DNA from: CAZLGC01 sp964559275
GTDB taxonomy: Bacteria; Patescibacteriota; CALEFQ01
DNA: 11,531 nucleotides
Direction of reading: 5' to 3'
Assembly: GCA_964559275.1 (NCBI GenBank)
Contig: CAZLGC010000037.1
Coordinates: 1-11,531 of the forward strand
Shown here: one piece after another, positions 1 to 5,341 of the stretch
Layout of the letters: the number at the start of each line of letters is the position of its first letter
How positions within the stretch are numbered: position 1 is the stretch's first letter
Position numbers and translations under genes: made by a program
Notes under the pieces: generated by a model
Databases searched by the model: none
Seen by the model: only the letters and a program-made list of their open reading frames with translations
Told to the model about the DNA's origin: nothing

Positions 1-275
1 AGAGTCAGATTACTCATCCCGATTGCCACCAACTCACCGTCCGGCGACCAAGTCAAATTCCCATCGTACATCGAGGCTACCATTCCGTCGCTGGAAACCG
101 GCAGCTCACGGATGTTCTCAAGTCGCAAGCCACCAACTTGCACCACGTCAGGCGTAAATCCATCTACAGAAACCTCCGGCTCGCTTGTATCCGGTTGCTG
201 CCACGGCCATTCGCAACCAGCTAGAAACAAAACCGCGGTGGTAAGTAAAAACGCGAGTACAACTTTAATCTTCAT
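1..275 (-). CDS. Lipoprotein with WD40/TolB-like propeller motif (N-terminal part only)
   Basis: This gene reads leftwards off the window edge, so only its first 91 residues are visible. It begins with a clear lipoprotein signal: Lys2 and Lys4, a hydrophobic stretch at about 5-18, and a textbook lipobox Leu-Ala-Gly-Cys with the lipidated Cys at residue 21. A Pro/Glu/Asp-rich linker follows. Around residues 78-87 it shows LTWSPDGELVAIG, the 'W-SPDG' signature of TolB/PD40-type beta-propeller blades, so the missing part is probably a propeller or similar repeat domain on the outer face of the membrane. Its ATG lies inside the end of mutM (11-base overlap, shifted frame), which suggests translational coupling as the last visible gene of the operon. 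No Shine-Dalgarno is evident. Substrate and role are unknown; a sensor, scaffold or binding protein are all possible. Confidence 0.8.
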   Translation of the reverse strand, partial: MKIKVVLAFLLTTAVLFLAGCEWPWQQPDTSEPEVSVDGFTPDVVQVGGLRLENIRELPVSSDGMVASMYDGNLTWSPDGELVAIGMSNLT

Positions 276-1065
276 TGAGTTTTTGACATTTAGGACAATA
301 AAAAGTGTCTCGCCCGCCTACCCGGGTCTGCACGATTTTGGTCTGACAGACTGGGCAAGGTTGATTTTCTTTGCGATAAACATTCATAAATTTACGATCT
401 TCGTCTTCGAGCACTTGGTCGCCGACAGCTTTTTCGATCTCGGAAATACCCCAGGGCAGTACCTCTTTGATAGCCTGCCAGAGTGATTTGGCCTGAGCTT
501 CGGAAAGCTTATTGGCCTTTTCATCCGGCCGGATCTTGGCCTTAAAAAGCGCTTCGTCGGTATAAGCATTACCTAACCCGGCAATGAATTCCTGTTTCAT
601 CAGCAGCGGCTTAATCTGGCCGCGGCTTTTTTGTAATTTCTGATAAAAGTAATCGAAGGTGAAATCGTCACTGTCCGGCTCCACCCCCAGCTTATCCAGA
701 TGACCGTCAACTCCCAGCCAGAATTTTGACCAAAAAGTGCGATCATCCAAGCGTAGGTCTTCCTTATTGTCAAAGGTGATTGCTAGAACCTGGGTCCCTT
801 TCGCCGCCGTGCCGGAGTTTGTGCTGGTCAACCGACCGTGGAGCATCAGGTGAAGGATCAATTCTTGCTTGATATCAGTAACCGTGTCACCAAAGGCCAG
901 AACCAGGTATTTACCCCGACGAGTTATTCCCACCAGCTTGGTTTTGAGCAATGCTTTTTCTAACTCCGCCTGATTTCTCCTAGCCTGAATGGCCGTCACC
1001 TCGGCGCCACGAAATTTTTTGAGAATATTATTTTTGAGAACCTCCAGGTCAGGTAACTCAGGCAT
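265..1065 (-). CDS. mutM: Formamidopyrimidine/8-oxoguanine DNA glycosylase-AP lyase MutM (Fpg)
   Basis: Base-excision repair enzyme that removes 8-oxoguanine and formamidopyrimidines and nicks the resulting abasic site. The 266-residue length is normal for Fpg. The mature N-terminus Pro-Glu-Leu-Pro supplies the Schiff-base proline (P2) and catalytic E3. RRGKYL puts the conserved lysine at K52. The void-filling trio appears to be M74 (in MLHGRL), R109 and F111 (in DDRTF), although the usual DPRRFG loop is altered. The helix-two-turn-helix is at about 155-180 (GLGNAYTDEALFKAKIRP). A C-terminal zinc finger uses C237, C240, C257 and C260, with R252 in GGRDTFYCPKC. The start gives the required Pro2 and has GGA 7 nt upstream. 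It follows the HhH gene by 28 bases and overlaps the lipoprotein gene by 11. Retention of Pro2, Glu3 and the zinc finger argues for Fpg rather than a dead paralogue; Nei is the alternative. Confidence 0.95.
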   Translation of the reverse strand: MPELPDLEVLKNNILKKFRGAEVTAIQARRNQAELEKALLKTKLVGITRRGKYLVLAFGDTVTDIKQELILHLMLHGRLTSTNSGTAAKGTQVLAITFDNKEDLRLDDRTFWSKFWLGVDGHLDKLGVEPDSDDFTFDYFYQKLQKSRGQIKPLLMKQEFIAGLGNAYTDEALFKAKIRPDEKANKLSEAQAKSLWQAIKEVLPWGISEIEKAVGDQVLEDEDRKFMNVYRKENQPCPVCQTKIVQTRVGGRDTFYCPKCQKLNED

Positions 1066-1093
1066 ATATTAATCCAAAGCGTAAAATGTAAAA

Positions 1094-1369
1094 TTATTTT
1101 TTCGTTTTACCACCCGGGACCTGAATCTGGTTGACGATATCCCAAGCAATCCGGTGGCCAACCCCCTTGATTTTTTCCAATCCCTTGATACCGCCGGAAC
1201 GGTACACTCCCCACAGATTTCGGGGTTCTGATCTAACAGCGGCCGCTGCCTTTTTGAAAGCGATTACCCTAAACTTGTTTTTTCCATTGGTCTCAAGTTC
1301 GCGAGCCTTCTCATCCAAGTGACGAGCTACATCCAGGTTCAACTTAGGAATCGGGGCAGTTTCACTCAT
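1094..1369 (-). CDS. Stand-alone PolX/Pol beta 8-kDa-type helix-hairpin-helix protein
   Basis: A 91-residue protein that matches the N-terminal 8-kDa domain of family X DNA polymerases, with no polymerase part. The family pattern is visible: a first helix with LDEKARELE at 18-26, NKFRVIAFKKAAAAV at 31-45 (compare YNAYRKAASVI in Pol beta), then the hairpin IKGVGHRIAWDI at 67-78 (compare LPGVGTKIAEKI). In Pol beta this domain binds gapped DNA and removes 5'-deoxyribose phosphate using Lys72, helped by Lys68. By this alignment those positions are Asp77 and Arg73 here, so lyase chemistry by that residue is unlikely. I infer a DNA-binding accessory role. The ATG overlaps the stop of the membrane-protein gene (ATGA, 1366-1369) and mutM follows, which fits a repair link. 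The tail is basic (GGKTKK). The domain assignment is firm; the function is inferred. Confidence 0.82.
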   Translation of the reverse strand: MSETAPIPKLNLDVARHLDEKARELETNGKNKFRVIAFKKAAAAVRSEPRNLWGVYRSGGIKGLEKIKGVGHRIAWDIVNQIQVPGGKTKK

Positions 1370-1740
1370 ATGGCTGCAATAGCATTAATGAAACCAAGAG
1401 CACTGCCGGCTTCAAAAACCATGAAAAACAAAAGTATATCTGCCAAAACTAGAACTATTGTGAAAATATCCAGTATCCACACCCAGCGGGCCGGGAAGCT
1501 GGCCTGCATAAAAAAAGTTACTATCACGCCGGCAGCAGCCAGCATAGCAAAAACTAGAGCCAGCCAATAAGTCCAATACCAGCCGTACTCCATGACGTGC
1601 TCTAGGTAAGAATCCAAGAACGGTCCCCAAGGAGAATAATCTGTGTGCGAGAATACCAAAATCCCGGCAATGGCAGTCGGTATCAAGGCCAGTATGAAAG
1701 CTGTCAGGGTGATTGCTTTGGTAATTTTTCTTTTGTCCAT
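1366..1740 (-). CDS. Small integral membrane protein with three predicted helices
   Basis: I do not recognise the family. The 124-residue protein has a basic N-terminus (MDKRKITK) and three strongly hydrophobic segments at about 9-30, 55-78 and 86-109. Between the first and second lies a polar, aromatic loop with Asp34, Glu47 and several Trp/Tyr. The positive-inside rule would put the N-terminus in the cytoplasm. There is no signal peptidase motif and no conserved catalytic pattern. The start is supported by AGGA 6 nt upstream of the ATG and by the lack of another ATG before residue 50. It overlaps the 3' end of the nucleotidyltransferase-like gene by 37 bases and the HhH gene by 4, so it lies firmly inside the operon. 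Nothing ties it directly to DNA repair. Confidence 0.72.
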   Translation of the reverse strand: MDKRKITKAITLTAFILALIPTAIAGILVFSHTDYSPWGPFLDSYLEHVMEYGWYWTYWLALVFAMLAAAGVIVTFFMQASFPARWVWILDIFTIVLVLADILLFFMVFEAGSALGFINAIAAI

Positions 1741-2612
1741 GGTTCTTCCTGAGGAAGTGAAGTCATCAGTATTTTTTGCTCCACCGCATCAATTAGGCGA
1801 ATGGCCGATTCATACACTGCCAGGATTTTGGCCCGATCATTTTTATATTTTTCATAATTTTCCCTGGCATCGAGGATAAGTTTAACGTGACTGGCAACAT
1901 CAGCACTGTATTCTCGTTGGTAAAATTTCTGAAAAAGGCTGAGGTCGTCAAAAAATTTCATATAATCTTTCCGTTGCAGCTCCTCATCTTTCATAGCCGA
2001 CTCAACCCCTAGATAAACTACCGATTTTGCCAGAATTACGGATTCACCCAGTAGTAAATCAAGTTCATCCGGCTGGTATTGCACCGGCGCTTTCTCGAGC
2101 GGCAAGCGGAAAAATTCCAGATCTATCAAACTCCGCTCCAAAATATCCTGCCGGGTCAGCGGCGGCAAATTTATCTTACCGAAAACATCTTCACCCGCCA
2201 TTAGTTTGCGGGAACTGACATAACCGTCCAAAACCCAACGCGTGATCCCCAGCGGCAGCGACAGATCCTCCCGCTTACTGTCCAACACTACCGCGCTGAC
2301 AAAGACATCGTAGTTCTCACGATTTTCGGGATAAATGTAACGAAAGGGCGGAAAATAGGGCCGGATTCCGACATAGCCTTTGTATTTGGCAATCGCCTCC
2401 TTAAAAACTCGACCTAACAAAATATGATCTTCCGGGTCTATGCCTTCCAAGACAACCAGAAAGTTAATATCCGGACGCTGCAGGCTCATTTTACCAACCG
2501 CGTAACTACCCACTACATAAAGCGCCGCCAGCTGACCGGCAAACTCGTTTTTGAATCTATCGACAAAGTAGCCAAAAACTTGATCAACTATTTGTTGGCG
2601 TTGATCCGACAT
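1704..2612 (-). CDS. Nucleotidyltransferase-fold protein with a degenerate metal-binding motif
   Basis: A 302-residue protein whose N-terminal third resembles the Pol beta-like nucleotidyltransferase superfamily. A strand leads into GSYAVG at 35-40, followed by PDINFLVV at 47-54. In active members the second part is D-x-D/E; here D48 is kept but the second acidic position is Asn50. A third acidic candidate is D102 in ENYDVFVSAVVL. Residues from about 130 to 285 look mainly helical and charged, with no clear motif, and may form a helical bundle like the C-terminal domain of aminoglycoside nucleotidyltransferases or MNT/HEPN-type proteins. No antitoxin or HEPN partner (RxxxxH pair) is adjacent. 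The only early ATG sits 6 nt after a strong extended -10 element and lacks a Shine-Dalgarno. It heads the operon that includes mutM. It may be an inactive NTase, a nucleotide-binding regulator, or a divergent enzyme. Confidence 0.65.
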   Translation of the reverse strand: MSDQRQQIVDQVFGYFVDRFKNEFAGQLAALYVVGSYAVGKMSLQRPDINFLVVLEGIDPEDHILLGRVFKEAIAKYKGYVGIRPYFPPFRYIYPENRENYDVFVSAVVLDSKREDLSLPLGITRWVLDGYVSSRKLMAGEDVFGKINLPPLTRQDILERSLIDLEFFRLPLEKAPVQYQPDELDLLLGESVILAKSVVYLGVESAMKDEELQRKDYMKFFDDLSLFQKFYQREYSADVASHVKLILDARENYEKYKNDRAKILAVYESAIRLIDAVEQKILMTSLPQEEPWTKEKLPKQSP

Positions 2613-2618
2613 GTCTTA

Positions 2619-2648
2619 ATTATAGCATATTTACGCTAGGGATGATAA
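2619..2648 (-). promoter_or_regulatory. Extended -10 promoter abutting the nucleotidyltransferase ATG
   Basis: On the minus strand the sequence TGCTATAAT (2627 down to 2619) is a perfect extended -10 element (TG-n-TATAAT). A weak -35 match, TTATCA (2648 to 2643, 4 of 6 to TTGACA), stands 18 nt upstream. Only six bases (TAAGAC) separate the -10 hexamer from the ATG at 2612, so transcription should begin at or within a base or two of the start codon. That implies a leaderless mRNA, consistent with the absence of a Shine-Dalgarno. The element overlaps the end of the preceding gene (2636-3262) and would drive the operon towards mutM. Confidence 0.62.
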
Positions 2649-3262
2649 GGCGGAGCGGTAATTACTTTCCAATCACCATCAATCTTTTTCACGTAATAGA
2701 TAAATTTGGTTGTGGGCGGACCAACTTCCCCGCAACAGGGACCCATTTCATAAACCGAGCCATCGGCATTTAGAAACTGCACCTCAAACTGGTACAAATC
2801 TGTCGTTTCCTCGGTAGCGCTCAAAACTTCGACAGCGAGGCAAGTTTCGAAGGTATCGCAGTAAATTTCCAGGATTTCGCCATGATCAGTTGGCGGATTA
2901 TCCGTTCCTAAACCCGGCATATCATTCCAGGACTGGGCAACCTCACCACCTTCCGGCAGGGGTTCCAAAAGCTTAGCCGCCTCGGCGTATTGGCCGCTAC
3001 TGGCATAGTCAAAGAATGTCTCCAACACTGCTTGGGCGGCTGTTTCGCTATTGCCGTCAGCCGACGGGGTCGGGGTCGGGGTCGGAGTAGTTTTTACTGT
3101 CAGCGATTCAACTACAGGAGTTGTGCTCTCAGAACTCATCCCCCAACCAACATACCAAATGAGCGCCCCGGCTGCCAGCGCAATTACCAGCACCGCAATA
3201 AGCAGCAACGGTGTGGTCTTTGTTTTTGCCGGAGGTTCTATTCCTGGATTTGGTTTTTCCAT
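2636..3262 (-). CDS. Membrane-anchored surface protein with Thr-Pro linker and NTF2-like C-terminal region
   Basis: A 208-residue protein of unknown function with a surface layout. A short Pro/Lys-rich cytoplasmic start (1-17) leads to one hydrophobic helix at about 18-38, then a low-complexity linker with alternating Thr-Pro at about 59-66, then a compact domain of about 135 residues. That domain begins with helices (AAQAVLETFFDYASSGQYAEAAKLLE, split here as positions 75-100) and ends with strands around FIYYVKKIDGDWKVI (187-201). The pattern resembles NTF2-like/DUF4878-type extracytoplasmic domains. Four cysteines (135, 141, 176, 177) could form disulfides outside the cell. There is no lipobox. 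The ATG has no strong Shine-Dalgarno. The Thr-Pro stretch is encoded by a tandem hexamer, so its length may vary between strains. The family call is tentative; anchoring and topology are well supported. Confidence 0.7.
   Translation of the reverse strand: MEKPNPGIEPPAKTKTTPLLLIAVLVIALAAGALIWYVGWGMSSESTTPVVESLTVKTTPTPTPTPSADGNSETAAQAVLETFFDYASSGQYAEAAKLLEPLPEGGEVAQSWNDMPGLGTDNPPTDHGEILEIYCDTFETCLAVEVLSATEETTDLYQFEVQFLNADGSVYEMGPCCGEVGPPTTKFIYYVKKIDGDWKVITAPPYHP
3065..3088. repeat. Hexanucleotide tandem repeat (CGGGGT) encoding Thr-Pro
   Basis: Three exact copies of CGGGGT followed by one variant copy, CGGAGT, on the plus strand. On the coding (minus) strand each unit encodes Thr-Pro in the linker of the membrane-anchored protein. 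Gain or loss of a unit would keep the reading frame and change the linker by two residues. Confidence 0.85.
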
Positions 3263-3304
3263 ATTTGTTTTTTGTTTAGATTATTCGTAAAAGAACTTAG
3301 GGTG

Positions 3305-3324
3305 CGAGCTACCGCAGTAGCTCG
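3305..3324 (-). terminator. Perfect 8-bp inverted repeat after the zinc-ribbon gene; possible weak terminator
   Basis: CGAGCTAC and GTAGCTCG form a perfect 8-bp stem around a 4-nt loop. The element begins 7 bases beyond the stop of the zinc-ribbon gene and lies ahead of the next minus-strand gene. On the minus strand the stem is followed by CACCCTAAG and only then by TTCTTTT, so the U-rich tract is displaced and impure. It may be a weak intrinsic terminator or an RNA processing/stability hairpin at the end of the mutS-mutL transcript. Confidence 0.4.
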
Positions 3325-3331
3325 ACTATGG

Positions 3332-3535
3332 TCAGAGATGAGGAGTTTCCATATGCTCACGCAGTTCCACTACGCTGGCCGGCTCCTCATGACCTAACCC
3401 TCCCTTGGTGATGATATCTTCGCTCTGCACCGGTGCCTGGCAACGTGGACACTTGCCATCGTTGTCGACAAAGATGAAGTGCTTCTGGCAACGCCGACAG
3501 TAACAATCTTCAGTCAACCGCGGGGGGAAACTCAT
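3332..3535 (-). CDS. Small zinc-ribbon protein downstream of mutL
   Basis: A 67-residue protein with one zinc-ribbon knuckle pair, C13-x2-C16 and C29-x2-C32, 12 residues apart, within YCRRCQKHFIFVDNDGKCPRC. One more Cys, C11, lies just before the first pair. The remainder (33-67) is acidic and polar with no motif I recognise. Such ribbons commonly bind RNA, DNA or protein partners; the specific role is unknown. The start is unusually well supported: AGGAGG lies 5 nt before the ATG and no other Met occurs before residue 62. The gene follows mutL by 33 bases on the same strand, so it is probably co-transcribed with mutS and mutL. The hairpin beyond its stop may end that transcript. Confidence 0.75.
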   Translation of the reverse strand: MSFPPRLTEDCYCRRCQKHFIFVDNDGKCPRCQAPVQSEDIITKGGLGHEEPASVVELREHMETPHL

Positions 3536-3540
3536 GTCAG

Positions 3541-3546
3541 CCTCCT
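3541..3546 (-). promoter_or_regulatory. Consensus Shine-Dalgarno for the zinc-ribbon gene
   Basis: AGGAGG on the minus strand, 5 nt upstream of the ATG at 3535. It is the strongest ribosome-binding site in the window and shows that the organism does use Shine-Dalgarno initiation for some genes, in contrast to the likely leaderless starts elsewhere. It suggests that this small protein is translated efficiently and independently of mutL. Confidence 0.8.
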
Positions 3547-3568
3547 TTCCTTCGCACTCTAAATTTTT

Positions 3569-5341
3569 TTACTTTCTGCGCCCAAACTGCCTTTCCAATT
3601 CTTCCCAACTTAATTCTACCATAACCGGCCGGCCGTGGGGACAAGTTTTGACTTTGCCGGCTAAAACTAAATCGATAATCCGCTTCATCTCTGCGGACTC
3701 CAGTTCATCGCCAGCCTTGACTGCTCCACGGCAGGCCATCGTGGCAATGATCTTTTCGCGGGTATCCCGTATTTTTTTGATGCGCGGACTGTTCATCAAA
3801 TCATCAATAATGCCAGTGACAAACTCTTTGATTTTGATTCCCGCAATATCCGCCGGTACTGCCGTCACGCTGAACATCTTCGTATTGCCGGATTCCCCAA
3901 ATGGTTCAATCTCCAAGCCCAGCGATCTTATTTCCTTCAAATTTTCCTCCAGAACACTCGCCTCTACCCTGCCAAGTTCAATCTTCGCCGGGGTCAATAG
4001 CTTTTGAGTTTGCGCTTGGAGCTGCTCGGATTTGAAACTTTGGTTTTTGAGCTTGAGCTTGTCAAATAAGTCACGTTCATGCGCCGCGTGCTGGTCAATC
4101 ATCCCTACCCCGCTTTCATGTTCAAAAAGAATATAAGTCTTGTTAACTTGTCCTAAAATCTTGTAACTAGCCTCTTCAGTTTCTTCAGATAGAAGATCAG
4201 CTACAAAATCTTGTGCCGACTGCGATTGAATTCTGCGCCGCAAAACAGCCAGTTGGCTTTGCGATCCGGCGGCAGCGGGACGCGAAGCCGATTTTAGCTC
4301 CGGAGCCAAACCTGTTCGCAGGCGACGCCCGGCCAGATCCACCCGCGGTGTCAGCTCGGTCTCGCCCAGCGCCTTGCTAGTAGCATCACGCACAGCAGTG
4401 AAAACCAAATTTTGATTCAAAAACCTGACTTCTTTTTTTTGGGGATGGACATTGACGTCAACCAAATCTTTGTTGATTTCAAGAAACAGGAAATAGACCG
4501 GGTATTCCTGTTTTTGAAGCATAGTGTGATAGCCCGCAAACGCCGCCTTGGCAATCAGTCGATTTTCTACCCGGCGACCGTTGACGAACAAGAACTGATG
4601 ATCCCGAGATGAACGTGCGATCGACGGCTTGCCGACATAACCACGAATCTTCAGATAAGGGCTCTGATAAGAAACACGAACCAGGTTCTGAGAAAGATCT
4701 TCTCCGAAAATAGCTGCTACTCGGGACAATAACTTTTGCCCAGGAGGGACCAGCAGAGTTTGACGCTGGTTGTGCTTGAGACGAAAACCAACCCGGGGAT
4801 GTGCCAAGGCCTGGTCAACCACCGCCGACATTATGTGCCCGTACTCGGTATTGACCGATTTGAGATATTTGCGCCGGGCCGGCGTGTTATAGAAAAGGTT
4901 CCTGGCCTCAACGACCGTTCCCGGCGGCGCGGCGGTCTCTTTGGGATCAGACATATTGCCGCCAACGACCTCTATCGCCGTCCCCGCTACCGCTTGTGGA
5001 GTCTTGGTCCGCAAGGTCACTTTGGAAATTGACGCAATTGACGGTAGGGCTTCACCGCGGAAACCGAGGGTGCTGATCTTGAAAAGATCCTCAGCAGTAG
5101 TGATTTTGCTCGTTGCGTGCCGCTCAAAAGCCATCCGGGCATCCTCTGGGCTCATGCCGGAACCATCGTCCACCACCCGGATCAGTTTGCGCCCGCCCTC
5201 TTCGACATCAATCCCGACCCGCCTTGCCCCGGCGTCAAGAGCGTTCTCTACCAGCTCTTTGACAACTGAAGCCGGCCGCTCAACTACTTCGCCGGCGGCA
5301 ATTTGGTTCATGAGATCTTCGGGGAGGATTTTTATCTTCAT
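3569..5341 (-). CDS. mutL: DNA mismatch repair protein MutL, endonuclease type
   Basis: A 590-residue mismatch-repair mediator that couples MutS mismatch recognition to strand removal. The N-terminal GHKL ATPase is complete: KELVENALDAGA with E29 and N33, DDGSGM at 58-63, HATSKI at 75-80, GFRGEAL at 93-99, and the NLFYNTPARRKYL segment. A low-complexity linker of about 340-390 joins the C-terminal dimer domain, which starts near YKILGQVNKTYILF. That domain has the nicking-endonuclease signatures: DQHAAHE at 416-422 (the last Glu of the usual motif is Asp427), ACR at 536-538 and CPHGRP at 567-572. QKLLTP at 446-451 fits the Qxx(L/I)xP sliding-clamp contact known from Bacillus MutL. This fits MutH-independent repair. 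The ATG overlaps the mutS stop (ATGA, 5338-5341), so translation is probably coupled. Confidence 0.97.
   Translation of the reverse strand: MKIKILPEDLMNQIAAGEVVERPASVVKELVENALDAGARRVGIDVEEGGRKLIRVVDDGSGMSPEDARMAFERHATSKITTAEDLFKISTLGFRGEALPSIASISKVTLRTKTPQAVAGTAIEVVGGNMSDPKETAAPPGTVVEARNLFYNTPARRKYLKSVNTEYGHIMSAVVDQALAHPRVGFRLKHNQRQTLLVPPGQKLLSRVAAIFGEDLSQNLVRVSYQSPYLKIRGYVGKPSIARSSRDHQFLFVNGRRVENRLIAKAAFAGYHTMLQKQEYPVYFLFLEINKDLVDVNVHPQKKEVRFLNQNLVFTAVRDATSKALGETELTPRVDLAGRRLRTGLAPELKSASRPAAAGSQSQLAVLRRRIQSQSAQDFVADLLSEETEEASYKILGQVNKTYILFEHESGVGMIDQHAAHERDLFDKLKLKNQSFKSEQLQAQTQKLLTPAKIELGRVEASVLEENLKEIRSLGLEIEPFGESGNTKMFSVTAVPADIAGIKIKEFVTGIIDDLMNSPRIKKIRDTREKIIATMACRGAVKAGDELESAEMKRIIDLVLAGKVKTCPHGRPVMVELSWEELERQFGRRK

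Noticed and set aside
112..486. Plus-strand open frame over the mutM end and lipoprotein start
   Set aside because: Both minus-strand genes beneath it are well supported (zinc finger and lipobox); the plus-strand frame has no signal of its own.
1704..2612. MNT/HEPN-type toxin-antitoxin system
   Set aside because: The neighbouring genes are a three-helix membrane protein and an extracytoplasmic protein; neither has a HEPN RxxxxH motif, and the NTase is longer than typical MNT antitoxins.
3065..3088. CRISPR-like or regulatory tandem array
   Set aside because: The units are 6 bases, contiguous and in frame within a coding sequence; there are no spacers.
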